DNA of 64,000 nt, taken from JAGOEF01 sp964511665 (lineage in GTDB: Bacteria; Bacteroidota; Bacteroidia; Bacteroidales; ML635J-15). Positions within the stretch are counted from its first letter, which is position 1. The number at the start of each line of letters is the position of its first letter. Below the pieces are notes generated by a model. It was given only the letters and a program-made list of their open reading frames with translations. It was not told where the DNA came from and made no database searches. Shown here piece after piece: positions 32,500 through 40,573 of this stretch. Made by a program: the position numbers and the translations under genes. The stretch covers positions 62,001 through 126,000 of the forward strand of contig CAZEHA010000001.1 in assembly GCA_964511665.1 (NCBI GenBank), given 5' to 3'.

Positions 32500-33473
32500 A
32501 AACGCGTTTTTTTATACTGTTGTAAAACCCATCCCAAAATTGACAAAGAAATGAAAAAGGCTGCCATGCTAAGCCATATATTAGCTCCAAGCAACTCATG
32601 TATCGATGCAATTCCATACGAAATTACAGCAAGATGCAGAATATAAAAGAACAAACTGCTGCGACCCAACCACGACACAGGTTCAAACATTGTTGCTCGA
32701 AAAGCTCGGGCATTTAAAGCCAGCAAGGCAAGTATGCTGAATGCAGCTGTGCAATAATATAAATCGGCCGGATAAAACAATTCGCCATAAGCTTCGCGCA
32801 AAGGCCTGTACTGAAAATAAATTAGCACCGACGAAGCCGCAAAAACCAAACTTAGAATACACCCATACAGTAGTTTGTTTGTATTTCTGACAGCGAATCC
32901 GAACCGCGACAAATACATGCCTGCAACAAAAAAGCCAAGCCATGGTAACACAGGGAACCATCCATCCAATAGCAGGGCACGCGCCGAATGGAAAATAATC
33001 GACATGTTTTCGAAACTAAAACCGGAGTCTAAAGAACGTAAAGTGTAACAAAAAACATATTGCAGCACAAAGGCTGATGCAAATATGAAAAGCATGAGTG
33101 CAATTGTATGCAAACGATTTAGTTTCAATAAAAAAGGGCTTAAAACAATAGAAAAACCAATTATGTAAAGCACATCATACGACTGAAACGGCATCAGTTT
33201 CCAAATAAAAACGTCGATAGAAATTGCCGCGAGCACAACAAGCAAACCACGCACGATAAGTTTCTTATTGCTCGTTTGGTTTGTTTTTAAACCAATCATA
33301 TACCCCGAAAGTGCAATAAAAACCGGGGCAGCAAACGAACTTATAAGGCGAAACCAAAACGGATAGGGTTCTTGCATTACATAAGGAGCACTGTTGGCCA
33401 ATACCATAATAACTATTGCCCATCCCCTGATAACATCGATGTAAAATAAGCGTGCTGTGTTTTTCCCTTTCAT
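32454..33473 (-). CDS. Multi-pass membrane acetyltransferase of the HGSNAT/DUF1624 type
   Basis: 339 residues from ATG 33473. About ten hydrophobic segments. The N-terminal FYIDVIRGWAIVIMVLANSAPYV fits the R-x-x-x-D-x-x-R-G start of the heparan-alpha-glucosaminide N-acetyltransferase catalytic family (DUF1624), and FWFRLISSFAAPVFIALSGYMIG and GWFPVLPWLGFFVAGMYLSR are also typical. In animals HGSNAT moves acetyl from cytosolic acetyl-CoA to a lumenal glucosamine; bacterial members probably acetylate a periplasmic sugar or other amine (inference). The ATG is 9 bases from a TATTTTTG box. The 3' end overlaps the ion-channel gene, so the two proteins are made from one mRNA. The in-frame extension to 33650 crosses the promoter and was rejected. 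Confidence 0.82.
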   Translation of the reverse strand: MKGKNTARLFYIDVIRGWAIVIMVLANSAPYVMQEPYPFWFRLISSFAAPVFIALSGYMIGLKTNQTSNKKLIVRGLLVVLAAISIDVFIWKLMPFQSYDVLYIIGFSIVLSPFLLKLNRLHTIALMLFIFASAFVLQYVFCYTLRSLDSGFSFENMSIIFHSARALLLDGWFPVLPWLGFFVAGMYLSRFGFAVRNTNKLLYGCILSLVFAASSVLIYFQYRPLREAYGELFYPADLYYCTAAFSILALLALNARAFRATMFEPVSWLGRSSLFFYILHLAVISYGIASIHELLGANIWLSMAAFFISLSILGWVLQQYKKTRLWQKTPYVFRFLLGS

Positions 33474-33482
33474 GACTGATAT

Positions 33483-33524
33483 CAAAAATAAAAAAAATCG
33501 TAACACAAAAATCAATTGATTTTT
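33483..33524 (-). promoter_or_regulatory. Promoter of the acetyltransferase-ion channel pair with an 18-bp palindrome
   Basis: On the minus strand the -7 box TATTTTTG (33490-33483) is exact. The perfect palindrome AAAAATCAATTGATTTTT (33507-33524) covers the -33 area; its TTG lies 22 bases from the -7 box. A palindrome in this place is a likely operator. Confidence 0.55.
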
Positions 33525-33560
33525 CGTTTTTGTGCTTTCTGAATTTGAAGTTTGAGTGGG

Positions 33561-33591
33561 TTTGCCAGAAACAACAAAAAAACTAATTTTA
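33561..33591 (+). promoter_or_regulatory. Putative promoter of the voltage-gated channel gene
   Basis: TTTG (33561-33564), 19 bases, TAATTTTA (33584-33591; 7 of 8 positions). Leader about 75 bases. It is divergent from the acetyltransferase promoter, with the shared palindrome between them. Confidence 0.5.
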
Positions 33592-33671
33592 CAATTATAA
33601 TTACATGGTTTATGAAAGGTATAGTTACAAAAGAAACCCATCCTGCCCATTTCTAATTATTACTTATAGCG

Positions 33672-34466
33672 ATGAAAAAACTACTCCTCAACAACAAATT
33701 TATTCTTTGGCTGATCATTCTGAATGCATTAGTAATTTTCGTAATGAGTTTCGAGGGAATTTCGAAGCCTTTCGAAATTGCATTGTCGATTGCCGATGTA
33801 TTGCTAACACTCGTTTTTGTTGCCGAGTTATATCTAAAAACAAAAACACGAGGTGTAAGAAAGTATTTAAGTACTGCTTGGAACAAGTTCGACTTTGTGG
33901 TGATAAGCGTTTCTTTTTTCTCCATATTTCTATATTGCATCGATACTACTACTGTTGATCTCAGTTTTGTTATTGTACTTCGGGTAGCACGTGTATTTAA
34001 AACTTTTCGATTTATAGAATTCATACCTGATATAGGTAGTTTGCTTAAAGGAATACAAAGGGCTTTTAAGTCGTCGGTTCTGGTATTGATTAGTTTGTTT
34101 GTTTACAATTTCATACTGGGTGTGTTTTCGTGTCACCTGTTTAAATCGGTTGCGCCCGAATACTTTGGTAACCCGATGATTTCGTTGTATTCCATTTTTC
34201 AAATTTTCACGGTTGAGGGTTGGTACGAAATACCCAATACCATTGCCAGCAATTCGACGCCTGCGCTTGGAGCTTTGGCAACCGTTTATTTTATTCTGAT
34301 ACTGGTGTCGGGTGGCATACTGGGATTGTCGCTGGTAAATTCAATTTTTGTTGATGCCATGATAGCCGACAACAACGACGAACTGGAAAAGAAAGTTGAT
34401 AGCCTTAACGAAAAAATTACCCGCCTGTCGGAGCAAATCGAAAATTTATCGAAACAAGATAAATAA
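33672..34466 (+). CDS. One-domain voltage-gated cation channel (BacNav-like)
   Basis: 264 residues with six membrane segments. The voltage-sensor helix S4 is about 99-118, VIVLRVARVFKTFRFIEFIP, with positive residues every third position (R104, R107, K110, R113); S2 carries E52. The pore loop holds TVEGW at 180-184, corresponding to the TLESW filter of NaChBac, with E182 as the probable selectivity glutamate. S6 ends GLSLVNSIFVDAM, and the C-terminal LEKKVDSLNEKITRLSEQIENLSKQ (238-262) is a coiled coil, as in BacNav tetramers. So it is a tetrameric inner-membrane channel for Na+ or Ca2+; selectivity cannot be decided. It is divergent from the ligand-gated channel pair and convergent with an Lrp gene. 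Confidence 0.9.
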   Translation: MKKLLLNNKFILWLIILNALVIFVMSFEGISKPFEIALSIADVLLTLVFVAELYLKTKTRGVRKYLSTAWNKFDFVVISVSFFSIFLYCIDTTTVDLSFVIVLRVARVFKTFRFIEFIPDIGSLLKGIQRAFKSSVLVLISLFVYNFILGVFSCHLFKSVAPEYFGNPMISLYSIFQIFTVEGWYEIPNTIASNSTPALGALATVYFILILVSGGILGLSLVNSIFVDAMIADNNDELEKKVDSLNEKITRLSEQIENLSKQDK

Positions 34467-34484
34467 CACTACCCTACGATAGCA

Positions 34485-34940
34485 TTACAAGGGAATACTT
34501 CTGTCGATAAGTTGCTCGATACTAATCATGGTATCGGTATTAGACACACCATTGATATTGTGAATTTTTACCAATACATCCTGTAAATGTTTGTTATCGC
34601 GGCAATAGGCCTTTGCAAGAATTCCATACTGGCCTGTTGTAAAATGCAATTCAACCACTTCGGGTATTTCGCGTATCTTCTCGGTAACTCCTGCAAACAT
34701 ATTTGCACGCTCCAGAATAATACCAATAAAAGCCTGCGTTTTAAAATCGAGAACCTGTGGGTTTACAACCAAACGATAACCACCAATCACACCCACTTCT
34801 TCAAGTTTGTTGATACGTTTATGAATAGCAGCAGCCGAAATCTTACACTTCTTGGCGATATCTACCACCGATGTTTTCGAATTCCTGATAAGAATATCAA
34901 GAATTTTTTTATCCATTGCGTCAAGTTTAATTTTTGCCAT
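34485..34940 (-). CDS. Lrp/AsnC-family transcriptional regulator
   Basis: 151 residues. N-terminal HTH: MDKKILDILIRNSKTSVVDIAKKCKISAAAIHKRINKLEEVGVIGGYR. C-terminal RAM/AsnC effector domain from FIGIILERANMFAGVTEKI to the end, ending DTMISIEQLIDRSIPL. Such proteins bind an amino acid and control amino-acid metabolism or transport genes. It is divergently placed from an NSS transporter and an AGCS symporter, with a 183-base AT-rich region between, so those two genes and itself are its likely targets. It has an excellent promoter. Confidence 0.92.
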   Translation of the reverse strand: MAKIKLDAMDKKILDILIRNSKTSVVDIAKKCKISAAAIHKRINKLEEVGVIGGYRLVVNPQVLDFKTQAFIGIILERANMFAGVTEKIREIPEVVELHFTTGQYGILAKAYCRDNKHLQDVLVKIHNINGVSNTDTMISIEQLIDRSIPL

Positions 34941-34979
34941 AAACTCACTATTTATTTATTTTATTAACACAACGAAAAG

Positions 34980-35010
34980 CAAAGATAAATTAATTTTACC
35001 ATAATTACAA
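34980..35010 (-). promoter_or_regulatory. Promoter of the lrp-like gene
   Basis: On the minus strand TTTG (starting one base upstream, TTG 35010-35008), exactly 20 bases, TATCTTTG (34987-34980). A full consensus promoter with a leader of about 35 bases. Confidence 0.75.
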
Positions 35011-35071
35011 ATTCTATTACATTATTTAACAAACATGAATTAAAAAACTATAAACAAATTCTGCCTTCTTT

Positions 35072-35100
35072 TTGGTTTTATAATAGTTTTATTACATTTA
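35072..35100 (+). promoter_or_regulatory. Putative promoter of the NSS transporter gene
   Basis: TTG (35072-35074), 18 bases, TACATTTA (35093-35100; last G is A). The surrounding region is very AT-rich and may hold Lrp sites, but I could not define them. Confidence 0.4.
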
Positions 35101-35123
35101 AGGTCGATTTCAGAACCTAACAC

Positions 35124-36491
35124 ATGGCAAGTTCATCATTCGAAACCAGAGATGGTTTCAGCAGTAAATTCGGGGTTATTGCTGCTGCTGCAGGTTCGGC
35201 AGTGGGTTTGGGAAATATCTGGCGCTTCCCGTACATCACGGGTGAAAACGGAGGCGGAGCCTTTTTGTTGATGTATCTGTTTTTTGTGTTAGCTATTGGC
35301 ATACCGGTAATGCTATCGGAGTTTGTTATTGGGCGTCGCGCCCAGAGCAATGCGCTGAATTCGTTTCGTGTGTTATCGCCAGGCAGCTCATGGTGGCTGA
35401 TAGGCTTAATGGGCATTATAGCGGCTTTTGTAATTCTATCGTTCTACAGCACCGTTGCAGGATGGACGCTTGAATATATTGTTCAGGCAGTTAAAGGCGG
35501 TTTTGCCGGGAAAAGTATAGAACAACTAAATTCAGATTTTGCATTGTTTTCGAGCGGAAGTATTATGCCGGTTGTTTGGCAACTGGTGTTTATGCTGCTG
35601 ACAGCGGGGGTTGTGATGGCCGGCATACAGAAAGGCATAGAGAAATACACCAAAATACTAATGCCTTTGCTACTCTTGCTTATTATTGTTATTTGCGTCA
35701 GAAGTGTCAGCCTGCCCGGCGCCGACAAAGGCCTGCGCTTTTTGTTTGTGCCCGATTTCAGTAAAATCACCCTGCAAAGCATGCTAATGGCTTTGGGTCA
35801 AGCTGCTTTTTCGCTGAGCATTGGCATGGGAGCCCTTATCACCTACGGGTCGTATATCAGAAAAAACACGCCCCTGTTGGGAAGTTCAATACAAATTGCG
35901 TCGGCCGACACATTAATTGCTGTGCTTAGCGGAGTAATGGTGTTCCCTGCACTGATGGCTATGGGCGAAAATCCGGTGGGAGGTCCGGGGCTTGTTTTTG
36001 TAAGCCTGCCGAAAATATTTCAGGCCATGCCCGGAGGATATGTGTTTGCCATTATCTTTTTTATTTTGTTATCGGTTGCAGCCCTCACCAGTACTATCTC
36101 GGTGCTAGAAGTGGTGGTTGCTTATATGAAAGACCGATTTAAGATTAGCCGAATAAAAGCATGCATATTAAGCGCAACTGCAATTTCGTTGTTAGGCGTT
36201 TTTTGCACCCTTTCGTTTGGGCCTCTTAAGGAATATACATTATTTGGTATGACCATGTTCGATTTGATGAATTATTTATCGGCAAATGTATTTCTTACAT
36301 TCGGAGCCTTGTTTATTATATTGTACACCGGATGGAAGTTGGGGAAAGCCAATTTTTTAGACGAAATCAGGCAGGGCGGAAAAGTAAGTGCCCCCGTTGC
36401 TGCTGTTCTTATATTTATTATCCGGTACATTGCGCCTGTAGCTGTTGGAGCCGTAGCCATTGGTGCTTTTTTTATTGATGGGTTAATTTAA
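35124..36491 (+). CDS. Sodium-dependent transporter, NSS (SNF) family
   Basis: 455 residues, 11-12 membrane helices. The start, FSSKFGVIAAAAGSAVGLGNIWRFPYITGENGGGAFLLMY, is the TM1 signature of the neurotransmitter:sodium symporter family, with the unwound GLGNIWRFP where Na+ and substrate bind. Further family marks are FYSTVAGWTLEYI, FSLSIGMGALITYGSYI (TM6) and LLSVAALTSTISVLEVVVAY (TM8). Bacterial members carry amino acids such as tryptophan, leucine, tyrosine or alanine. It is upstream of an AGCS symporter by 18 bases and divergent from an Lrp regulator, which points to an amino acid substrate. Confidence 0.94.
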   Translation: MASSSFETRDGFSSKFGVIAAAAGSAVGLGNIWRFPYITGENGGGAFLLMYLFFVLAIGIPVMLSEFVIGRRAQSNALNSFRVLSPGSSWWLIGLMGIIAAFVILSFYSTVAGWTLEYIVQAVKGGFAGKSIEQLNSDFALFSSGSIMPVVWQLVFMLLTAGVVMAGIQKGIEKYTKILMPLLLLLIIVICVRSVSLPGADKGLRFLFVPDFSKITLQSMLMALGQAAFSLSIGMGALITYGSYIRKNTPLLGSSIQIASADTLIAVLSGVMVFPALMAMGENPVGGPGLVFVSLPKIFQAMPGGYVFAIIFFILLSVAALTSTISVLEVVVAYMKDRFKISRIKACILSATAISLLGVFCTLSFGPLKEYTLFGMTMFDLMNYLSANVFLTFGALFIILYTGWKLGKANFLDEIRQGGKVSAPVAAVLIFIIRYIAPVAVGAVAIGAFFIDGLI

Positions 36492-36509
36492 TTATTTAAA
36501 CATCTTCAG

Positions 36510-37937
36510 ATGGAAGGATTTCTCGATAGTTTTCACAGTTTCAGCGAGTACTTAAATCAGGCTATTCAATGGTATAATGAATATGTAGGAGGGTATGCCA
36601 TACTGATAATGCTGATACCTGCCGGCATTTATTTTACAATTCGTTTCAGGTTACTGCAAATAACCCGAATAGGTCATGCCATAAAAATAATTGCCGGAAA
36701 ATTCGAAAGCAAAAAAGACCCCGGCGACGTTTCACATTTTAAAGCGTTAACCACTGCCCTATCGGCTACAGTAGGAACCGGAAACATTGTTGGGGTAGCA
36801 TTGGCCATACACTGGGGTGGGCCTGGAGCTATTTTTTGGATATGGGTTGTGGGTTTCTTCGGCATGATGTTGAAAATGGTAGAGTGCACGCTGGCACTTA
36901 AATATCGCAAACAAAATGCCGACGGCACAGTATCGGGTGGCCCCATGTATTACATGGAAATGGGATTGAAAGATAAACTGGGGAAATATGCCAAATGGCT
37001 AGCCGTGGTTTTTGCTGTTGCTGCAGTTTTGTGCTCTTTGGGTACCGGAAACATGGCTCAGGCCAATTCAATTGCAGGAGCTTTGCGCGAGAGTTATCAG
37101 TTTCCGGTGTGGGCCACAGGCTTGGTAGTAACAAGCCTGGTATTGTTAATAATTGTTGGCGGTATAAAACGTATAGCCGAAGTAACATCGCGGCTGGTTC
37201 CCATAATGGCAGTTTTTTATTTTGTAACATCCATTGTGGTGATAGTTGTTTTTTATAAAGCCATTCCCGGTGTTCTCTATCAAATAGTGCACGACGCCTT
37301 TACCGGAACGGCTGCTACCGGTGGATTTGCCGGAGCCACATTTATTATGACATTAACATGGGGGGTTCGGCGGGGATTGTTCTCGAACGAAGCAGGCCAG
37401 GGATCGGCACCTATTGCACATGCAGCGGCCAAAACCGAACACCCCATGCGCGAAGGTCTTGTTGCCAGCGTTGAGCCTCTGGTTGACACTATTATTATTT
37501 GCACCCTGACTGCCATTGTAATTATGGTAAGCGGGGCATGGTCGCTACCCTCGAAAGAAGGTGTTGAAATAACCATTGCAGGGTTTGAACACGGATTAGA
37601 TTATTTCAATATTGGCTGGTTGGCCAAACATATTATCAGCATCAGTCTGTTTATGTTTGCGTTTTCTACCATAATCAGCTGGAGCTACTACGGAAGCCGA
37701 GCTGCACAATATTTATTTGGCGATAAAGCCATTACTCCCTACTACTACGTGTTTGGCCTGTTCGTGTTTTTAGGTTCGGTGTGGGGGATTAATCTAGTGT
37801 GGAATTTTGTTGACATGGTTATCACATTCATGACCATTCCTAACCTGATAGCCTTGCTACTGCTTGCTCCGGTAATGAAAAAAGAAATTGACGATTACTT
37901 TTCGTCGGATGCGTATAAAAAGACACGTAAAAAATGA
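36510..37937 (+). CDS. Alanine/glycine:cation symporter, AGCS family
   Basis: 475 residues, about 11 membrane helices. Family marks: ALTTALSATVGTGNIVGVALAIHWGGPGAIFWIW (AGCS signature near residues 73-106), GGPMYYMEMGL, GTGNMAQANSIAGAL, and WGVRRGLFSNEAGQGSAPIAHAAAKT near residue 290. Na+- or H+-coupled uptake of alanine or glycine is expected. It starts 18 bases after the NSS gene and its stop overlaps the next gene's start (ATGA), so all three are co-transcribed. Both symporters are plausible Lrp targets. Confidence 0.95.
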   Translation: MEGFLDSFHSFSEYLNQAIQWYNEYVGGYAILIMLIPAGIYFTIRFRLLQITRIGHAIKIIAGKFESKKDPGDVSHFKALTTALSATVGTGNIVGVALAIHWGGPGAIFWIWVVGFFGMMLKMVECTLALKYRKQNADGTVSGGPMYYMEMGLKDKLGKYAKWLAVVFAVAAVLCSLGTGNMAQANSIAGALRESYQFPVWATGLVVTSLVLLIIVGGIKRIAEVTSRLVPIMAVFYFVTSIVVIVVFYKAIPGVLYQIVHDAFTGTAATGGFAGATFIMTLTWGVRRGLFSNEAGQGSAPIAHAAAKTEHPMREGLVASVEPLVDTIIICTLTAIVIMVSGAWSLPSKEGVEITIAGFEHGLDYFNIGWLAKHIISISLFMFAFSTIISWSYYGSRAAQYLFGDKAITPYYYVFGLFVFLGSVWGINLVWNFVDMVITFMTIPNLIALLLLAPVMKKEIDDYFSSDAYKKTRKK

Positions 37938-38995
37938 GTCGCTTCAACGATTTGTTCGGATTTAACCGTCGCGAGAAACGGGGCATATTGGTGCTGACAA
38001 TTCTTTTGCTCTTTTTAATTGTTGCGAATGTTGCTTCTCGTTATATCAGTATCAATAAAAAATACGATTTCTCACAATTCGAATCTGATATCGACAAATT
38101 CATGCAATCGCAAAGCAGTTGCGACACAACACCTGAAGCAGAATTGTTTTACTTCGACCCCAATACTGCATCGGCTGATGATTTTATGCGATTAGGCATT
38201 TCGGAAAAAGTTGCCGGAAGCATTGTGAATTACCGTAACAAAGGTGGAAAATTTCGGAAACCCGGCGATCTGGCGAAGATTTACGGATTGTCATCGGAAT
38301 TGTATTTAGAATTGGAGCCGTATATCATCATTACGGAAACAGCCCGCGATAACAAAAAAACAAAACAAGAAATCAAGTACTTTGTTTTCGACCCGAACAC
38401 GGTGAGCGAAGAAGAGTTAATACAACTGGGTGTGCGTAAATATGTTGCGTCGAATATTGTTAAATACCGCGAAAGAGGAGGCGTGTTCCGAACCAAAACA
38501 GATTTGCTCAATATTTACGGCTTCGATAGCCTTAGCTATGGAGCACTCGAAAAATGGATTCGTATCGATACGTTACCTGTGGTAAAAAAGCCTGCTGTAA
38601 TGGTTGAGCTAAACAGTGCCGGCATCGACGATTTGGTTAGTTTGAAAGGTATTGGGAAGGTGTATGCCGAGCGAATCATAAAATACCGCGAACGTCTGGG
38701 CGGCTATGCATCGGTGGAGCAACTTAAAGAAGTGTACGGCTTTAACGAATCTCTGTTTAATTCCGTAAGCAATCAGGTGTATGCCGATGTATCGTTGCTG
38801 AGATGTATTCAACTGAATAAAGCCGATTACAAAACCATGTTATCGCATCCCTATCTCGAAAAAGCGGAGGTTGAAGCCATTCTCAGCTATCGCGAAATGG
38901 TTGATAAAATTGTTTCAGCCGATGAACTGCTCAAACAAAAGGTTCTCGGCCGTGAACGCTATCAGCAGATAAAACCTTACCTTTGTGCCGACTAA
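37934..38995 (+). CDS. Membrane-anchored helix-hairpin-helix protein (ComEA-like repeats)
   Basis: 353 residues. One membrane segment near 17-35 (RGILVLTILLLFLIVANVAS) and then several helix-hairpin-helix units, each opening with FDPNTAS/FDPNTVS/ELNSAG/QLNKAD and containing a G-[IV]-x-x-x-x-A hairpin: LGISEKVAGSIVNYRNKGGKF, LGVRKYVASNIVKYRERGGVF, LKGIGKVYAERIIKYRERLGGY. HHH units bind DNA without sequence specificity; the membrane anchor and the ComEA likeness suggest a role at the envelope, such as DNA uptake, but that is inference. The gene overlaps the AGCS gene by 4 bases. Confidence 0.85.
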   Translation: MSRFNDLFGFNRREKRGILVLTILLLFLIVANVASRYISINKKYDFSQFESDIDKFMQSQSSCDTTPEAELFYFDPNTASADDFMRLGISEKVAGSIVNYRNKGGKFRKPGDLAKIYGLSSELYLELEPYIIITETARDNKKTKQEIKYFVFDPNTVSEEELIQLGVRKYVASNIVKYRERGGVFRTKTDLLNIYGFDSLSYGALEKWIRIDTLPVVKKPAVMVELNSAGIDDLVSLKGIGKVYAERIIKYRERLGGYASVEQLKEVYGFNESLFNSVSNQVYADVSLLRCIQLNKADYKTMLSHPYLEKAEVEAILSYREMVDKIVSADELLKQKVLGRERYQQIKPYLCAD

Positions 38996-39002
38996 TAATA
39001 AT

Positions 39003-39773
39003 ATGCTTACAAAATCGCAAATAAGCTTAATTCGTTCGCTAGAAATGAAGAAGTTTCGCCGACGGGAGATGTTGTTTGTTGCCGAAGGCGAAAAAATTGT
39101 TGCCGAATGTTTGTTCTCGAAAGCTCCTATTTATTGGCTGATAGCTACCCGGGAATGGATGGCTGCAAACCCCATTAACAATGACTTTCGTGTTTTTGTT
39201 ATAGATAACAAACTAATGAAAAGCATTAGCATGCTAAGCACTCCGTCGCAGGTGATGGCAGTTGTAAGAATTCAAGAAACCGTGAAACCCGAATATAATA
39301 GCGAAAGCTTATATCTTGCCCTCGACAACATACAAGACCCCGGCAATATGGGCACGATACTTCGCATAGCCGATTGGTTTGGAATAGGGCATGTGATATG
39401 TTCTGAGAACTGCGTAGATGTGCACAATACCAAAGTAATTCAGGCTAGCATGGGCGCGTTTTTGAGAGTGGCGGTACATTACAACAATCTCACCGATGAA
39501 TTGCTACGCTACCGGGAACAAACCGCTTTGCCGGTTTACGGCACTTTTTGCGATGGCGACAACATATATAACACCGATCTTAGCCGCGGCGCTATGGTTG
39601 TTATGGGAAACGAAGGCTCGGGAATAGCTTTAGAAAACGAAAAAATTATAAACCGCCGTATTTCGATTCCTGCTTTTTCTGATGAGGGGGCGCACGCTGA
39701 ATCGCTGAATGTTTCGGTGGCTACCGGCATTGTTTGTGCCGAATTCAGGAGGAGAGTGCATACAAGCAGCTAG
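39003..39773 (+). CDS. TrmH/SpoU-family RNA 2'-O-methyltransferase
   Basis: 256 residues from ATG 39003; a GTG at 38985 is possible but overlaps the HHH gene. The N-terminal substrate-binding part has SLEMKKFRRREMLFVAEGEKIVAE, typical of RlmB/TsnR-type enzymes. The SPOUT domain has ALDNIQDPGNMGTILRIADWFGI (motif 1), VVMGNEGSGI (motif 2) and ISIPAFSDEGAHAESLNVSVATGIVCAEFRR (motif 3), giving the SAM-binding trefoil knot. It methylates ribose in rRNA or tRNA; the target site is not known. It follows the HHH gene directly. Confidence 0.92.
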   Translation: MLTKSQISLIRSLEMKKFRRREMLFVAEGEKIVAECLFSKAPIYWLIATREWMAANPINNDFRVFVIDNKLMKSISMLSTPSQVMAVVRIQETVKPEYNSESLYLALDNIQDPGNMGTILRIADWFGIGHVICSENCVDVHNTKVIQASMGAFLRVAVHYNNLTDELLRYREQTALPVYGTFCDGDNIYNTDLSRGAMVVMGNEGSGIALENEKIINRRISIPAFSDEGAHAESLNVSVATGIVCAEFRRRVHTSS

Positions 39774-39847
39774 TTTCTTGATGGCTTATTTTGCAAAACA
39801 CATCCACCCGAATAGTAGAGATAGTATGGATTTTAAGAAACTACATG

Positions 39848-40567
39848 CTACACCGGTTTTTCGGCGATATAAATACTTACGACCCCCAGTGTCATATTCA
39901 CCTGATGCACGTGAGAAAACCCTGCTTTTTTCAATTCCTGGGGAACCCGATACTGCCTTGCAAAACTGACGATGGAATTGTGCAGATATCGGTATGCGCT
40001 AATATTTCCCGAAAACAATCCGCCTATCACCGGCAACACTCCGGTAAGATAAAACACATATAAGCTTCGTACTATTCGGTTTTTGGGAAGATTAAACTCT
40101 AAAATCAGACACCGGCCTCCTTTCTTGGTAATACGATATAATTCCGACAAGCCTTTTGTGGGATCATTAAAATTACGCAGACCGAATGACACACTCACAA
40201 TATCGGCAATATCGCTTTCGAGAGGAATGCTTTCGGCCGGAGCTTCGAGAAGTTTAATATTGTTTCTGTTTGCAGAAGCTATTTTAGCCGCTGCTATTTC
40301 GAGCATGTGTTCTGCCGGATCGACTGCCACAATACTGCAATTACAATTTGCAATAAGCAAAGGTATCTCGGCTGTTCCAGTGGCCACATCAACAATAAAA
40401 CCGGAGTTGTCGGCCTTAATTAAAGAAACAAATTTACGGCGCCACAGCCTGTCGATACCAAACGATAAGAAATGATTAATAGAATCGTATCTTCCCGATA
40501 TATTGTCGAACATAGCGGGTATGGCAACCTGACGTGTTTCTACATTATTGATATCGTGTTTTCGCAC
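39848..40567 (-). CDS. ubiE: Demethylmenaquinone methyltransferase (UbiE/MenG)
   Basis: 239 residues; the last step of menaquinone synthesis, SAM-dependent C-methylation. Motifs: MFDNISGRYDSINHFLSFGIDRLWRRKFV is the UbiE N-terminal signature, IVDVATGTAEIPLL is SAM motif I, VSFGLRNFNDPTKGLSELYRITKKGGRCLILEF spans the post-motifs, and PVIGGLFSGNISAYRYLHNSIVSFA is the C-terminal signature. Only menaquinone is expected in Bacteroidota. It starts 6 bases after the yidC stop and ends the long minus-strand run. Confidence 0.95.
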   Translation of the reverse strand: MRKHDINNVETRQVAIPAMFDNISGRYDSINHFLSFGIDRLWRRKFVSLIKADNSGFIVDVATGTAEIPLLIANCNCSIVAVDPAEHMLEIAAAKIASANRNNIKLLEAPAESIPLESDIADIVSVSFGLRNFNDPTKGLSELYRITKKGGRCLILEFNLPKNRIVRSLYVFYLTGVLPVIGGLFSGNISAYRYLHNSIVSFARQYRVPQELKKAGFSHVHQVNMTLGVVSIYIAEKPV

Positions 40568-40573
40568 CTTTGC

